NCBI GenBank assembly: GCA_013397455.1
Contig: VYZB01000225.1
Coordinates: 947,760-1,011,759, forward strand
Source of the DNA: Crotophaga sulcirostris
Lineage: Eukaryota > Chordata > Aves > Cuculiformes > Crotophagidae
Length of the DNA stretch: 64,000 nucleotides
Direction of reading: 5' to 3'
Part shown: one piece after another, positions 11,869-24,094 of the stretch
Layout of the letters: each line of letters opens with the position of its first letter
Position numbering within the stretch: position 1 is the first letter of the stretch
The notes under the pieces: generated by a model
Seen by the model: the letters and a program-made list of their open reading frames with translations, nothing else
What the model was told of the DNA's origin: nothing
Database searches by the model: none
Made by a program: the position numbers and the translations under genes

Positions 11869-12992
11869 ACTCCCCTTTCCCATGGCCATGCCAGCTTCAC
11901 TATCTCCACCTAACAGGAGGCCTGTGGTGTTGCTAGGATATGTTTTTGCTTCAAAACAAATCTCCTTTTTATTTTCCTTAACCCTTCCTGCTCCGGATAT
12001 TCAGGTATCTCCACCTCACAGTCATTTTCTGGACCAAGAGATCTCCAGTTCATGTTGGCTGCTGTCCATTCACGCACACTCTCTCTCACACAGTGTATGT
12101 CACTCTGGCTGGTGCATTAATTTCATCAGTGAGTTGGAAGTGAGCTTTCACCTCTGTCCAAAGTGGAGTTCTTGCATTTTAAGAATTGGCATGGTTTTGT
12201 TCCCATTTCCTTCCCACCTTTTTTTTATTTTTCCAATCAGCTCTGTTTGACAGCAATGAGCTTTGTGAACCATCTCCTTTGCAGCATGACCTACACACTA
12301 CTGGCTTAGCTCACTAAAATTTGCAGTCAGCGACCTGTGGATCTGAGCTATAAATACCCAAAGCCACTTAATCGGGTCTCTTACTCAGCTCTGTGATGTT
12401 TCCCAGTCTGACCTCCGAAACCCTGTGCATTTCCTGACACAGGCTCCCGGATTTAAATAAATAAATAAAGTAGAATGGTTTAGGTACAAATTTATTGTGC
12501 AAAAGAAATAGCTCAAGGTACAGTGCAGCACAGTGCACCAGGTTTTAGGAAAGATGCACATAGCAGAGTGGATCTGGCTCTCATCCCAACACTTAAGGGA
12601 ATTACCAGCAGTGCAGTGTTCCCAGTCATTGGCAAATCGCCCTCCTCTAAATGCAATTAAAAAAAAAAATCTCAAAAAAAGAAGGGAGACCCCAAGCAAA
12701 GCAAATTACAGCCTTTTCTCACATTTTTTATCAGACCGCACCATCTAGAGGACAGCAGCAGCAGCACCCAGCTCCGGCTCTGAGCTGCTGGAGGGGCCCC
12801 AGTGCTGCAAAGAGAGTTCTCTGTCCCACTGGACAGAAAATATTTCTCTATTCCCACTGCCTCCTAGCTGCAGTTGGCACAGCTCTGCAGGAACGTATGC
12901 TACTGAAAAGATTTGCTCGGTGTGAATTGCTGTGGGGTTGCACAAAGGCAAGGAGCTGTGTGTGCCACAGAGAGATGAAATACACCCACAGA
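11869..12992. other. Intergenic, nothing recognised
   Basis: Unique sequence with a short AAAT run near 12455-12472 and an A run near 12660. No gene is supported. Confidence 0.45.
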
Positions 12993-13089
12993 CACAGTTT
13001 CACAGTTTCACAGTATCACCAGGTTGGAAGGGACCTCTGAGATCATCAAGTCCAACCTATAAGCCAACACTAACACCATCCCATCACCT
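12993..13089 (-). mobile_element. CR1 LINE, 3' UTR-only fragment
   Basis: About 97 bp consisting of the octamer tail (three ACTGTGAA-type units) and the 3' UTR. Homology ends before the ORF2 stop. Confidence 0.88.
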
Positions 13090-14570
13090 CATCACACGAC
13101 CCTGACTGCATTAACTCTTCCCTGTCCACATTAGCATCAGGCTTCTCCTTTGTTATTATGGTAACATTTGCTATTATGTTCACATTTGTTATTAGGGTCA
13201 GCCTCTAACCAGTAAGAAGCTTTTATACAGTAGAACTTACACATCTCTTCCATTTTTTTCTGCTTACATCTTTTTTAAATACATATCCTCACCATCTCTG
13301 TATGGAAGCTCCCTGTTCTCAAGCTCATCCTGTAGTCGAGCAGACCTCCAATCTGGAGCCAGCAGTTGCATGTGTGCTCTTATTAAATTCACATTAAGCT
13401 TGATAGCCACCTCTTACTCAGCAAGAGAAGCATTTCCTGGTTTGCTGTGTGAGAACTGATTTAACAAACCATGAATCAGTTCATTATTAGGTTGTTAGCA
13501 CATACCACTGTGTTAACCAATACACTGGTCCAGGGACAGTGAATGTTTTTGCCAGGGTACATAGTGATCCATGAAACCTTAACCAGAGCTGAGGTTATCT
13601 GTGAAGAAAAACCCACTCTTCAACACTGTAATAGCTGGAGAATATTTAACTTTCAAAGAGAAAAACCTGTTTCCAACCCCAGGGCTACTTAGCTACAAAG
13701 GTGGGCATCTAGTGGTGCAGTGAAGAAATAATTTTCTTATTGACTTGTTGCATTATCAGTTAATGGTCCCTGTGTTCTACACTGCTGGGGGAGGACTAGG
13801 ATGCTGCTACAAATGGCAAGGGATGGCTTAGGAACAGTAAAGCTCGCAGAGCCATCTATTTCTGCGCACAATCTACCCCACATCTACTAACAAAATACAT
13901 TGACAAGCTGCAAGATCGGTACATTTGTAAAACTCAGCTTGCTCAAACAGCTTTACACTGTCCTAAGGAAAACTGGGGACATCCCTTGAAATCTGTCAAG
14001 ATTGTTGCTCTTCTCTGCTTCCAAATACAGATTAAGTTCTCTATCATCCAAATCAGATAGAAAAGCATTGGGGCTGGAGCCAGGCGACAAGCTTCAGATC
14101 CAAACTCCAGCAACCAAAAATAACCTTGGGAAAAAATCTTCTAAACTCCAAGTTTTAATCAAGAACATGTCCGTCCCCACCCATGTTCCAGGGAAATGAA
14201 TCTAAATACATCTCTGGCTCTCTGCTTGATGCTCTTCAACCCCGTACCAAACAAACAAACATAAATAGTTGTGATGCCTTTTTTTAGAAGTTTCCCCCAC
14301 AAAAGCTAGCAAGAGATATATAGGCCCTTAACCACAAACACTGAGATGAATTCTGCAGGCTACAAATTGAGAGTTATTGGGATCCAAGATTTCCATTGAG
14401 TTCTATTTCAAAATGCAAATAAGAGTTCGTGATTCAGACAGTTCTTCCACGATCTTCTCATCTTGATGTCCGATTCTTACTTATTTAATAAAACAAGCAA
14501 AAGAAGTGTTCTCTGCCCGAGGTTCATTATAGCAGAATAGCTCAAAACTACTAGGATCATTTTTTATTTT
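13090..14570. other. Intergenic, nothing recognised
   Basis: AT-rich unique sequence; no exon, RNA or repeat recognised. Confidence 0.45.
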
Positions 14571-14590
14571 CACACACACACACACACACA
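14571..14590. repeat. (CA)n microsatellite at a CR1 tail
   Basis: Ten CA units directly abut the CR1 3' end at the position where the other copies carry ACTGTGAA octamers. Confidence 0.85.
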
Positions 14591-15417
14591 GTATAACCAG
14601 GTTGGAAGAGACCTCCAAGATCATCAAGTCCAACCTATAAGCCAACCTATAAGCCAACACGAACACCACCTCATCATCTAAACCATGGCACTCAGTGCCT
14701 CATCCAATCTTCCCTTAAACACTTCAAGGGTCGGCGACTCCACCNNNNNNNNNNNNNNNNNNNNNNNNNNNNNNNNNNNNNNNNNNNNNNNNNNNNNNNN
14801 NNNNNNNNNNNNNNNNNNNNNNNNNNNNNNNNNNNNNNNNNNNNNNNNNNNNNNNNNNNNNNNNNNNNNNNNNNNNNNNNNNNNNNNNNNNNNNNNNNNN
14901 NNNNNNNNNNNNNNNNNNNNNNNNNNNNNNNNNNNNNNNNNNNNNNNNNNNNNNNNNNNNNNNNNNNNNNNNNNNNNNNNNNNNNNNNNNNNNNNNNNNN
15001 NNNNNNNNNNNNNNNNNNNNNNNNNNNNNNNNNNNNNNNNNNNNNNNNNNNNNNNNNNNNNNNNNNNNNNNNNNNNNNNNNNNNNNNNNNNNNNNNNNNN
15101 NNNNNNNNNNNNNNNNNNNNNNNNNNNNNNNNNNNNNNNNNNNNNNNNNNNNNNNNNNNNNNNNNNNNNNNNNNNNNNNNNNNNNNNNNNNNNNNNNNNN
15201 NNNNNNNNNNNNNNNNNNNNNNNNNNNNNNNNNNNNNNNNNNNNNNNNNNNNNNNNNNNNNNNNNNNNNTTGTTGTGTCCAAAATGGAGTACCCGACATT
15301 TGGACTTATTGAACCTCATCCCATTAGAGTCGGCCCATCTCTCCAGTCTGTCAAGGTCCCTCTGCAGGGCCATCCTACCTTCTAAGAGATCAACCCTACC
15401 TCCCAGCTTGGTATCAT
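14589..15417 (-). mobile_element. CR1 LINE interrupted by an assembly gap
   Basis: The left part (14589-14744) is the reverse-strand 3' end through the ORF2 C-terminus (VESPTLEVF). The right part (15270-15417) encodes an upstream ORF2 segment: [25 protein letters not shown]. The two flank a run of N and are consistent with one element in one orientation, but the gap prevents proof. A 12-bp direct duplication of CCTATAAGCCAA lies near 14634-14657. Confidence 0.8.
14745..15269. other. Assembly gap (525 N)
   Basis: Unresolved bases fall inside CR1 sequence, most likely because near-identical CR1 copies broke the assembly. Confidence 1.
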
Positions 15418-15439
15418 TTTTTGATGGTGTTTATGTTTT

Positions 15440-15523
15440 GATGGTGTTAGTGTTGGCTTATAGGTTGGACTTGATGATCTCAGAGGTCTCTTCCAACCTG
15501 GTTATACTGTGAAACTGTGATAC
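15440..15523 (+). mobile_element. CR1 LINE 3' end, opposite orientation to the preceding copy
   Basis: About 84 bp of CR1 3' UTR and octamer tail in plus orientation, starting about 22 bp after the end of the minus-strand CR1. A repeated TTTTGATGGTGTT lies across the junction (around 15418-15430 and 15436-15448). Confidence 0.85.
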
Positions 15524-15931
15524 ATTGTATGACCCACAGAACTCCCATGCTCCATTTTCCTCAATTGCCAGCACACAGTGATGCACTATCAGCAGGTATC
15601 TCTGCATTATGTGTCAGAATAGAATTCTGTGCTCATTTTAAGAGTAATTTGTCTTCTTCGCATCCCGCTTCCTAGAAATCCTAATTCTACCCTAATGTCC
15701 CTTATCAATAGCGATGCATCTCTCCACATCTGAACAGTTTTAAAGACTGTTTCTGTTTGTAGGCTGCTTCTGCAGTGTGAATTGCCTTTAGCAGCCCAGA
15801 GCCCAGTGTCAGGTAAGAGGCTGCTTCAAGTCTTTGTCAAGAATGCTGAATAAATAACCCCAAGAGCTGGCTAAGCCAGCAAAGAGCCATGGCTATTCAG
15901 CTGCTGTTGGACACTGCATTGGAAAATGCAT
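15524..15931. other. Intergenic, nothing recognised
   Basis: Short unique spacer between CR1 copies. A weak splice-like cassette at 15763-15811 was considered and not called. Confidence 0.4.
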
Positions 15932-16169
15932 TCAGGGGAGGTTTAGACTTGATGTTAGGAAGAAGTTCTACACTGAAAGGGTGATTGGCCACTGGAATGC
16001 GCTGCCCAGGGAGGTGGTGGAGTCGCCGACCCTTGGTGTGTTTAAGGGAAGATTGGCTGAGGCACTCAGTGCCATGGTTTAGGTGATGGGATGGTGTTAG
16101 TGTTGGCTTGTAGGTTGGACTTGATGATCTCAGAGGTCTCTTCCAACCTGGTTATACTGTGAAACTGTG
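15932..16169 (+). mobile_element. CR1 LINE, 5'-truncated 3' end
   Basis: A plus-strand CR1 beginning at TCAGGGG and encoding [19 protein letters not shown], then stop, 3' UTR and a short tail. It is of the FYTERV subtype and shares its 5' breakpoint with the copy at 871. Confidence 0.92.
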
Positions 16170-16361
16170 GAAAAGGCAGCTCTCTTAGCAGGGGAGCTTC
16201 TCCTGCAGGTCTGCTCATTTTCTCATTCGCATGGTGTTGTTTGGTTGAGTTAAAACTAGAAACATGAAGTAAAATATCCAAGACAGTTTTGCATCCTTTC
16301 TTCCTTTCAGATGAATGCTGTGTGTTGGGCGGTTGCAGTGTGTGTTTTGAGGGTCAGCATA

Positions 16362-16487
16362 TTCACAGTATCACAGTATCACCAGGTTGGAAGGGACCTC
16401 TGAGATCATCAAGTCCAACCTATAAGCCAACACTAACACCATCCCATCACCTAAACCATGGCACTGAGTGCCTCATCCAGTCTTCCT
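16362..16487 (-). mobile_element. CR1 LINE 3' fragment
   Basis: A reverse-strand tail (two ACTGTGAT/ACTGTGAA units) and 3' UTR, ending within the last codons of ORF2. It forms an inverted pair with the plus-strand copy that ends at 16169. Confidence 0.9.
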
Positions 16488-19400
16488 CATTAGTCTCAGT
16501 GCATGTAAAATTCTTTTTTTGTGATTGTGCCTATCTTTTCTTCCAAATTGATTTTTACTGAAAACAATAAAAGAAAAAAAATCCCAATTTGTCAAGAGTC
16601 CCAGGTAGCTATAAAAAAAGAATAGCTAAAATCATCCTTGTGTCTCACCTCCACCCACTGATCACCCCTTTATGGACCAGTCTATAAACGCTAGCACTCA
16701 GGTTTCCTACTTGAGACTATCATTAACAACAGGATCTGCAATTAAATATAGATACATTCCTTGTTGTTTCCTGGGCCATGTCACTACCTTTGCCACCACC
16801 CACACTCCTCCACCCTCTCTGCTCCCGTTCACACGAAGCAGCTGGTGAAATGCCCATTGGTACAAGTCTTCTGCTTGTGGCTCTGTTTTACAAATACAGT
16901 GTTGGGCTATTTGGGTGCCCTTGGAGCTGTGGCTGCAGGATTTTGTGTGGGCAAACACAACTCAAACCTAGCTCTGCTGCTTGTGAAGCTTCACACTGCA
17001 AAATAGTTCATGTAATACCATTTCCCCCATCCAGCCTGGTTGCAGCTCTAAGGAGAGAAATTGCGCAGCGTTCCCTTTGGGGACTATTCACCAGTATTAG
17101 AGCAGATGAGCACATAAACTATTGCATTTAGGAATATCTTCTGCATGGTAAAGTACTGACTTGGTCCCCCTGTGATTTTTGAGATCCTATTTGTTAGCTT
17201 TTGCGCATACAGCCAAACACAGTCCCTGAATCCTTGAAGTTTCATAAATTGCTGTTTGCCTAGAAATTCACCCCTGCAGTTAAATACATATATAAGTCAT
17301 CTACTATTATTTCCCAAAAAGTGTTTCTATTCAAAGCTCAAGAATTGGGATCAATATTTCTAAACTCTAAAGTTCCGAGAAGTATTTGCAGGAATTGAAG
17401 AACACCTTGAAAAATAAGGAAGACACTAAAGAAAAATAAACTACTCTCACAAATACTCATTATCTGAGAAGTATGCTTGTAAATAACCATCCCTTTGCTT
17501 GCACACCTGGTCTAACAAGCTACTGCAAAAATAGGTTAGTTAGAAGATACATAGAATTTGACTCTCAAGTACAAAAATCTTCAACACTCAATCAAGATAT
17601 GTGGTTTACCAAGAACTTACCTATATATACCTGAAAGCACCAAACACCAGATTAATGAAAAAAAAAATTCAACTTCTTAAAGGGCTCATTTTGTTAAATT
17701 CAGTTTTCTAAAGAAAGGCAGTTACACACTGAGCATAAGGGAAGGGAGAAGCTTTTAGTGCCACAAGTTGCCTTCAGACCCTTATAAATCCCAAAGACAT
17801 TTCAAACTGATCAACCTCAAATGCTGAGGAAGAAAAGTAAACTAAGGTCAAAACAATGAAAAGAAGCAAAGCTGGTTTATGTTTTATATATATTCTTTTC
17901 TCACACTTACCCAGTTCAAAGATAAAATATGATTTCACAGATAGGCACACAGCCAAGCCTCCCAACCTTCCTAAGGACAGCAGAGCTGAGGACTAGCATT
18001 ACATTACAAGCATCTTCACCTGAAGCTGTTAAAGGTGATCATGCACTTCAGGTGGCAGAGATCAAAGCCTCCTTCTCTTTAGACTCTGCTGTGTGTATTG
18101 GAAAGCCTCTCACAAGATGAAAAGGATGGAAGAGCAAGAAGGAAGCTTACACCTCTTTAAGGAGCTATCAGCAGAAACCTCAAAATACAATGTTAGCTGA
18201 GGGTTCTCTGCTGAGAGTTGCTTTCATGTAATAGATAGCCAAATACTTGAAGGATGATAAACGATGAACACTGGATGATTATTCTAATTCAGAGGAAGAG
18301 AAGAAGGCTTATGTCTGGCACTGAAGAAAATTTAATCGGATGTCCCTGACACATTAACTGTGAAGTGTTTATCCTGGAATGAAGTCAAGTAGTTTAACTG
18401 GTATTATCAAAACATGGAATTTTTTCAGAATGAAGAAAAGCCTTGACAATTGAACTTGGTTATGGGGAGAAATGCATCACATGAGATCTCTGAGTTAGGA
18501 GGGAGGGGTTATGGGAAAAAGAAATCAGGCTGGTAATGGGGAAATATTATTACCACTTAGTAATTAAGAGGTGGGAAACATCTTACAAAGCGTGATCCAA
18601 TTTTAAAGATGGGTATTGTGGAAAACTGGAATATCCCAGGAGGTTTACGCAGTCACAAATTGCATCTTATGGAGAAATTAGAAGGGATTTTGTCTGAAGG
18701 GAAATCAGTAGATGGAGGATCTGGAGAGAGTAATCCTGCAGCTCAGTTATGGACGAACAATGAGGCACCACCTACCATCACCTTGTTCAGTGACAGCACC
18801 CACCTAAGGCCTTGTTTCCAGTTACTTTTGTCTTGCCAGTTTGATCTATGTTGGTTTGGGATTGCTTGTGCAGCTCCCCGAAGACTTCTGCGTGGGTGAG
18901 AGTTATGAGTAAGTGAACTGGAATGAATTATTATTTTCAAATTAAAATAAAATTAGCAAAACATAACAGTGCTGTCTCTCCCTACCCCTCGTGTTCTCAC
19001 AAGGTGCAGGATTCATAATGCTGAAGGTGCAAAAAGAGGCAGTAAATGGCCACCAGCTGCTCATCCTGCCCTGCATCTGTGGGTCTTGGCTCAATGAGCA
19101 GCACTAAATCTCAAAGGCTTGTCCAAGGGAAGAATCAGAATTCAGGGGACCCTTGGATCAAATAGCCCCTTGATTCAGACTCGATTCAAACAGTTGCTGG
19201 AGGGTTGTGGCTTCTCACAGTGACTGGAGATATGGACAACCAAGACAAGGTGTGTGCGTGCTCCAGCAGCTCAGAGCCCACCTCCGCGGCCACAAAGTAT
19301 CCTGCATCACCATGGGAAGATCACATTTGCACTTACCAGACCGCACGTATTCGGTTAGCCTGGGCAAAGCTTGCTTGCATCTTGTATTTTCTTGCCTTGT

Positions 19401-20701
19401 GTTTGTCCATTTTGCACTATCAGATAATAAAAAGTCCCAGATCCATTGACTCCAAGCTGTGTGGAAGGCAGATGGGAGAGACGGATTTGAATTTGCTGTG
19501 TCTGGATCTGTCAAGTCTTTGTGTGCCCCCCTGACCCCCCAAAAGACCCTTAAACCAAGAAAAGTGTGGTAGAGCACACACAAAGCATCACAGAAACTGG
19601 CCAGGTCCTCCAGCCCATGAGTAGCTACCAAGCTCCTAAATATTGCAATTTGTGACTGAGTAAAATGAGGCTTCATTTAGATTTACGGCAGTAGGAGAGC
19701 CACATTGCCAATGGAATATTTGATAGGCATCTCTGAGGCCTCTTGGTGCTGCAGCAGTAGACCTCAGCTTGGCTGGGAGTGAGCTGTTTTGCTTCAGCAT
19801 TGCTCCTCCACGCCTGGCTGACTGTTGTCCTTTCTCCTCTGGAATAATTCCGACGCCTGAAAATAAATGCGTAGGACAACTCGTGCCAGTTTCCACAATT
19901 TAACAGCACATGGACATTTGTGTGAAAGTGTGAGCGAGGATGTTTGTGTTCATTCTCCTAATTCTTTTGACAAAATGGTTTTATAAATAATCAGGCTTTA
20001 ATTGTGTGATTCCAGTTAATGCAGAGGGAGTTAATTAACATCTGGAACAAGTTTCCTGGCCCAAGCTATTAGCTGTGTCTGGTGCAGGATTCGAACAATG
20101 TATGAAGTGAGGCCTATAGCCAAATGATTTTGTGCATAGCTGAAATGAGAAATGACCAAAGATGGATGAGGTACAGCAGCTGCGCCAAGATAATGTCTGG
20201 TTTTGGTAAACAAGTGTGGACTGAGTCAAGGCATGATTGTTGAGCAGATCCAAGAGGTCCACCCAGTGGCAAAGAATGGGCATCACCTCTCAATTTATCC
20301 CCTCTTCAAACCCTCCAGCCCTTCTTACCTGTCTCCGAAAGCTTCTCAGATCAGTGATTCTGGAGACTTTCACAGCTGGGAGAGGAACAATCCCACCAAC
20401 ATAAATACCAGGTCTCCCATGCAACCTTCCACATCCCTACTGGGTTTTATCCCATCTGTCTGCAAAGTATCAGGTGCCATTGCAGCCAAGCATCCAGCCA
20501 AGTCTGGGCAGCTCTCCTTCTCCTTATTTCATATCAGAGCAACTGGAAGAGTGATTACCACCACCTTCATTTCTTTGTTTGCCAGAGCTACAGGTGTTGT
20601 GCTAAAACCAACACAGTTTACTGGTGTCACAAACTACTGTTGAGCGATCCAAAGCCTGCTGAAGGCAACCACTTGTTTCCACTGATGTAAACCAAAAGAG
20701 G
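16488..20701. other. Intergenic, nothing recognised
   Basis: 4.2 kb of unique, mostly AT-rich DNA. Overlapping frames near 19205-19676 on both strands have no recognisable motif and are treated as chance. Confidence 0.4.
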
Positions 20702-20930
20702 GTAAATTTAGAGTGAATATTAGTAAGGAATTCTTCATGGTGAGGGCAGCTAGACACTGGAACGTGTTGCCCTGAAGTTGTGGATGCTTCGTCATTGGAA
20801 GTGTTCAAGGTCATGTTGGATGGGGCTTTAAGCAACCTCATCAAGTGAAAGATGCCCCTGTCCATGGCAGTTGGACTAGATGGTCTTTAAAGAGTCCCTT
20901 TCAACCCAAATCATTCTATGATTCTATGAT
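20702..20930 (+). mobile_element. Older CR1 LINE fragment with ATTCTATG tail
   Basis: A diverged plus-strand CR1 (ACTGGAACGTGTTGCCCTGA, then GTTGGATGGGGCTTTAAGCA) ends in CATTCTATGATTCTATGAT, the classical CR1 octamer. Its frame is broken and it clearly differs from the other copies, so it belongs to an earlier wave. Confidence 0.9.
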
Positions 20931-23542
20931 AAACTTAAAAAGCTGGGGACAAAGTCCTGAACTGCAACCAGCTGTGGCTCCCAAGCCAGTGAGAGAGCAG
21001 GAGAAGCCGTGCTGCTGGGGAACTCCAGTCTACACCAGTAAGTGGACTGGGATGTCAGTATGCAGTCCTACACACTGAGGTACCCACTGTTGTTCTGAGG
21101 AGTTTATAAAGATTAGTAATTCAGCCCTGTTTGGATTTATGGCCAGTCTGAATTTTATGTACAATTTTCATAATCTATGCCATAATTACAAAAATTTGCA
21201 AATAACTTTTTAACATCGATGTTAAAAAAAAAAAAAAGGCAAATCTTTCATAGAATTTTTATTGCCCATTTACATTCTCAAATCAAATGGTTTACAACTT
21301 TGTGCTCTGAGAATATACAGTGTAAGAAAACACTAGCCTGGCAAAACTATTCTTTTATGATAATGACAGGATGACTTACAGTTACTCTAGTCAAACCATA
21401 ACGGCTGCACAGATGCTAGGAAAAAGCTATCGTACAACATGTTTTGCCACCATAAGCATGGCACCTGCTAGCTCCACCATGGCACATATAAGAGTGTGTT
21501 AGCATTTCTTTATGAATATTATTTTCAAGGATTATAATTGGACCATAAACATTCATTTGGGGATAAAATATCAGTATGCAGGCTTTTAAAAAATATCTTG
21601 AGAAATACTCAGCCAGTTTTGCATATCCGGATTTCAGAAGCGAGTTTATGAGAGAAAATATATAATTCATTTTTGATCTTGTAGGACTCAAAAATGTTCT
21701 TATGGTCTATATGAATTTGTAGGAGGTGAATTTAATGGTATTTACAGAGCTGGAAATTAATCCTCCAGCCCACTACTGTTTATCAGGAAATAATATTTAT
21801 TCACAGATTACGTGTTACACAAATGGCAATGGCAGGAGTTCCCTATGGATCCCACCAAGCTGTCCCTGCACCCGCCCATGGTCCAACTCACTCCTGAGAT
21901 GCTGCTCAAGGGCACCAGCACTGGCTGTTACAACCCGCCTCCATTTGCTGAATCCAGTCTCACAAACCAGCCACTGAGATGGAAATTTAATCTGGTGTTA
22001 TTTTCCACTGAAATGGGTGAGGAATACAGTGGCCATGAGCTCTTGCACAGAGTAGAGCCAACCACCAGCCATAATGTACATTATAGATGTGCTAGACATG
22101 GGTGAGCTGATTACACTCACCACAGCAAGAAAATACAGGGGTCGAGGTACATAAGAATACCAAATCTATGGCACTACCATCATGTGCTCTAATTCATGTT
22201 ACAGAAAACTTTGCCTATTCTATATTGTCAATAAATATGTAAGGATTTTGGTCAAAGTGTATTGTCTGACTTTCTTAGTGACGCAGCTTTCATGTATGGA
22301 GTATGAAGAACTGAAAAAAATGTGCCAACAAGCTGTTTAAAATCAGAGTCAACTAACCCAGTTCTGCTTTTCAAAAATTGTTATCAATCAGAAGCAAAAC
22401 TGTTTGAATTACTGGAATTTCAGTGAGGTAAAAACACCTCTAGAGAGAAGAACCACTGCTAAAAATCAAATCAGACCATTACTTGTGTCTCAAGGATCGT
22501 GGTTTTTAGTGATGGAAAAATTTCCCAAGTCTGTGGCCCAGCTCCTTCTTTACTTTAAACTTTCTCAGTCCAGCTGGACAAAGTATGAATGAAGATCAGA
22601 CGTTATACATTTTATTCTCCACCACTGAATCTGCTCTACGTTACTCAATATTAAAGCCTTGCTAACGCCCTAGGCAGCAGCAGCTGACCCTTTGTATTAA
22701 GACCTCCTCTGCAGTGGATGCCTCATGCATGTGCCTGTTGATGTATTTTAGATTGGTGATAATTTTTTATTTGGGGTACTTGCTCTGGCTTCATATTTCC
22801 AAGGAAATACCTCTTATATCTATTTTTTTCATGCCATGTATGTCCCCCTACTCCCCACTACCATGTGTTATTATATTCCACAGGAAAAGCTTTCTTACGT
22901 CCATCTTTGTCAAAACTCTAGGAGCCACTTAAGCATCATTTAAAGAGCTCTTTATCTCTTGGGTGAATTTTCCCTTAATTGTATGCTTTAACTCCAAAAG
23001 GGGTTTGGGGACATACTTTGTATGAAAGATGCTATAGAAAACAAAAGTTGCATTGCTAGTGGTTCTGCTTTTATATTTCCAACCAGGTAACTCTCTGCAC
23101 TCCAATTTACTTTCTCTCTTCCAATACACATTTCCTCCTGGGGCTAGTTTCTGGGACAGAGCTGTCTTCAAATAATTTAATTATCATGTGGCATACACCT
23201 TTTTAGTCCCCCCTGAAACAGTGCGTGATGCCTTTGGTTTACATCACTTGTTGGAAAACACTCCAAAGCATTGAAACACTATTAAATTGTTACAGTATTG
23301 GATGCCAACACACAGGGCTATTAGTCTAATTCATCCTTCAGATCAAAGCCCACACAGGCAGCTCTCCTGCCTACAGCTATTTTCCTTTTACTTTCCTGCT
23401 TGACAGTAGTCCCTCATATCCCTCTGTTCTACTTTCTTTGAACATACACATTTTCCTTTAGTCATGGAAATATAATTTATGTCTATTATACTGTATTATA
23501 GATTGCAGATCAGGACAAGCATGCATCGCTGCCTACAACGTC
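20931..23542. other. Intergenic, nothing recognised
   Basis: AT-rich unique sequence with a 14-base A run near 21224-21237. No exon or repeat family is recognised; distal regulatory elements of FOXL3 could lie here but cannot be seen. Confidence 0.4.
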
Positions 23543-23549
23543 TGTTTAC
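23543..23549 (-). promoter_or_regulatory. Candidate forkhead-binding site
   Basis: TGTTTAC is the reverse of the forkhead consensus GTAAACA and lies about 610 bp upstream of the FOXL3 start codon. A heptamer of this kind is common by chance. Confidence 0.3.
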
Positions 23550-23715
23550 TTTACGTCGGGTTTCTAAAAATAAATAAATAAGAAAAGCCACCCTGCTTCT
23601 CCAGGGAGAGCAAAATACGAAGGGGAAGGACTCAGGGGTTGCGGGAGCTGCGCGGTGTTCTCAAAGTTTAATTTCCAAGGAGAGCCCTTGAAGCATGATT
23701 TATTAACATCACGCT

Positions 23716-23722
23716 GTTTGCT
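23716..23722 (-). promoter_or_regulatory. Second candidate forkhead-binding site
   Basis: TGTTTGC, a common forkhead core variant, lies about 435 bp before the FOXL3 ATG and within the CpG-enriched flank. Confidence 0.25.
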
Positions 23723-24000
23723 TTTGTCACGTTGTGGATGTGGCAGGGGAAACGCTGGCCCCTCTCCAGCCCAGACCACCCAGCGAGCCGAGCGGAGCTA
23801 CCGGCGGGGAGCACCCCGGTTCAAAGGGTCACCCCCAATCCCCCAGCTCCATCAGTCAGCAGGCTCTGCCACCCCATTGGAGGTTAACAGCAAAAACAAG
23901 AATAACGCACACACACCCCGAAAAAAAAAAAAAATAATATCCTAACAGACGAGCTGTCTGGGATGTGAGAATTGCAAAAACAATCCCCACCCCACCACAG

Positions 24001-24094
24001 AGAGTGTGTGGGCATGGAGGAGAGGGAGCGTGAGGAGGGGGGAGAGAGGGAACAAGACAGACAGAGGGGAGGGAAGAAGGGAGGAGGGAGTCCA
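24001..24094. repeat. Purine-rich tract just upstream of FOXL3
   Basis: Over about 90 bases the plus strand is almost entirely A and G (GGAGGGGGGAGAGAGGGAAC-type sequence), with only scattered pyrimidines. It ends about 60 bp before the start codon. Confidence 0.7.

Noticed and set aside
14678..15512. Long frames running through the N gap on both strands
   Set aside because: Their length comes from undefined bases. The readable ends are CR1 ORF2 or its antisense.
15763..15811. Possible 49-bp exon ending in GTAAGAG
   Set aside because: Very short, with a weak acceptor and no partner exon.
19205..19676. Overlapping long frames on both strands
   Set aside because: No motif, and both strands are open in the same place, which is typical of stop-poor chance sequence.
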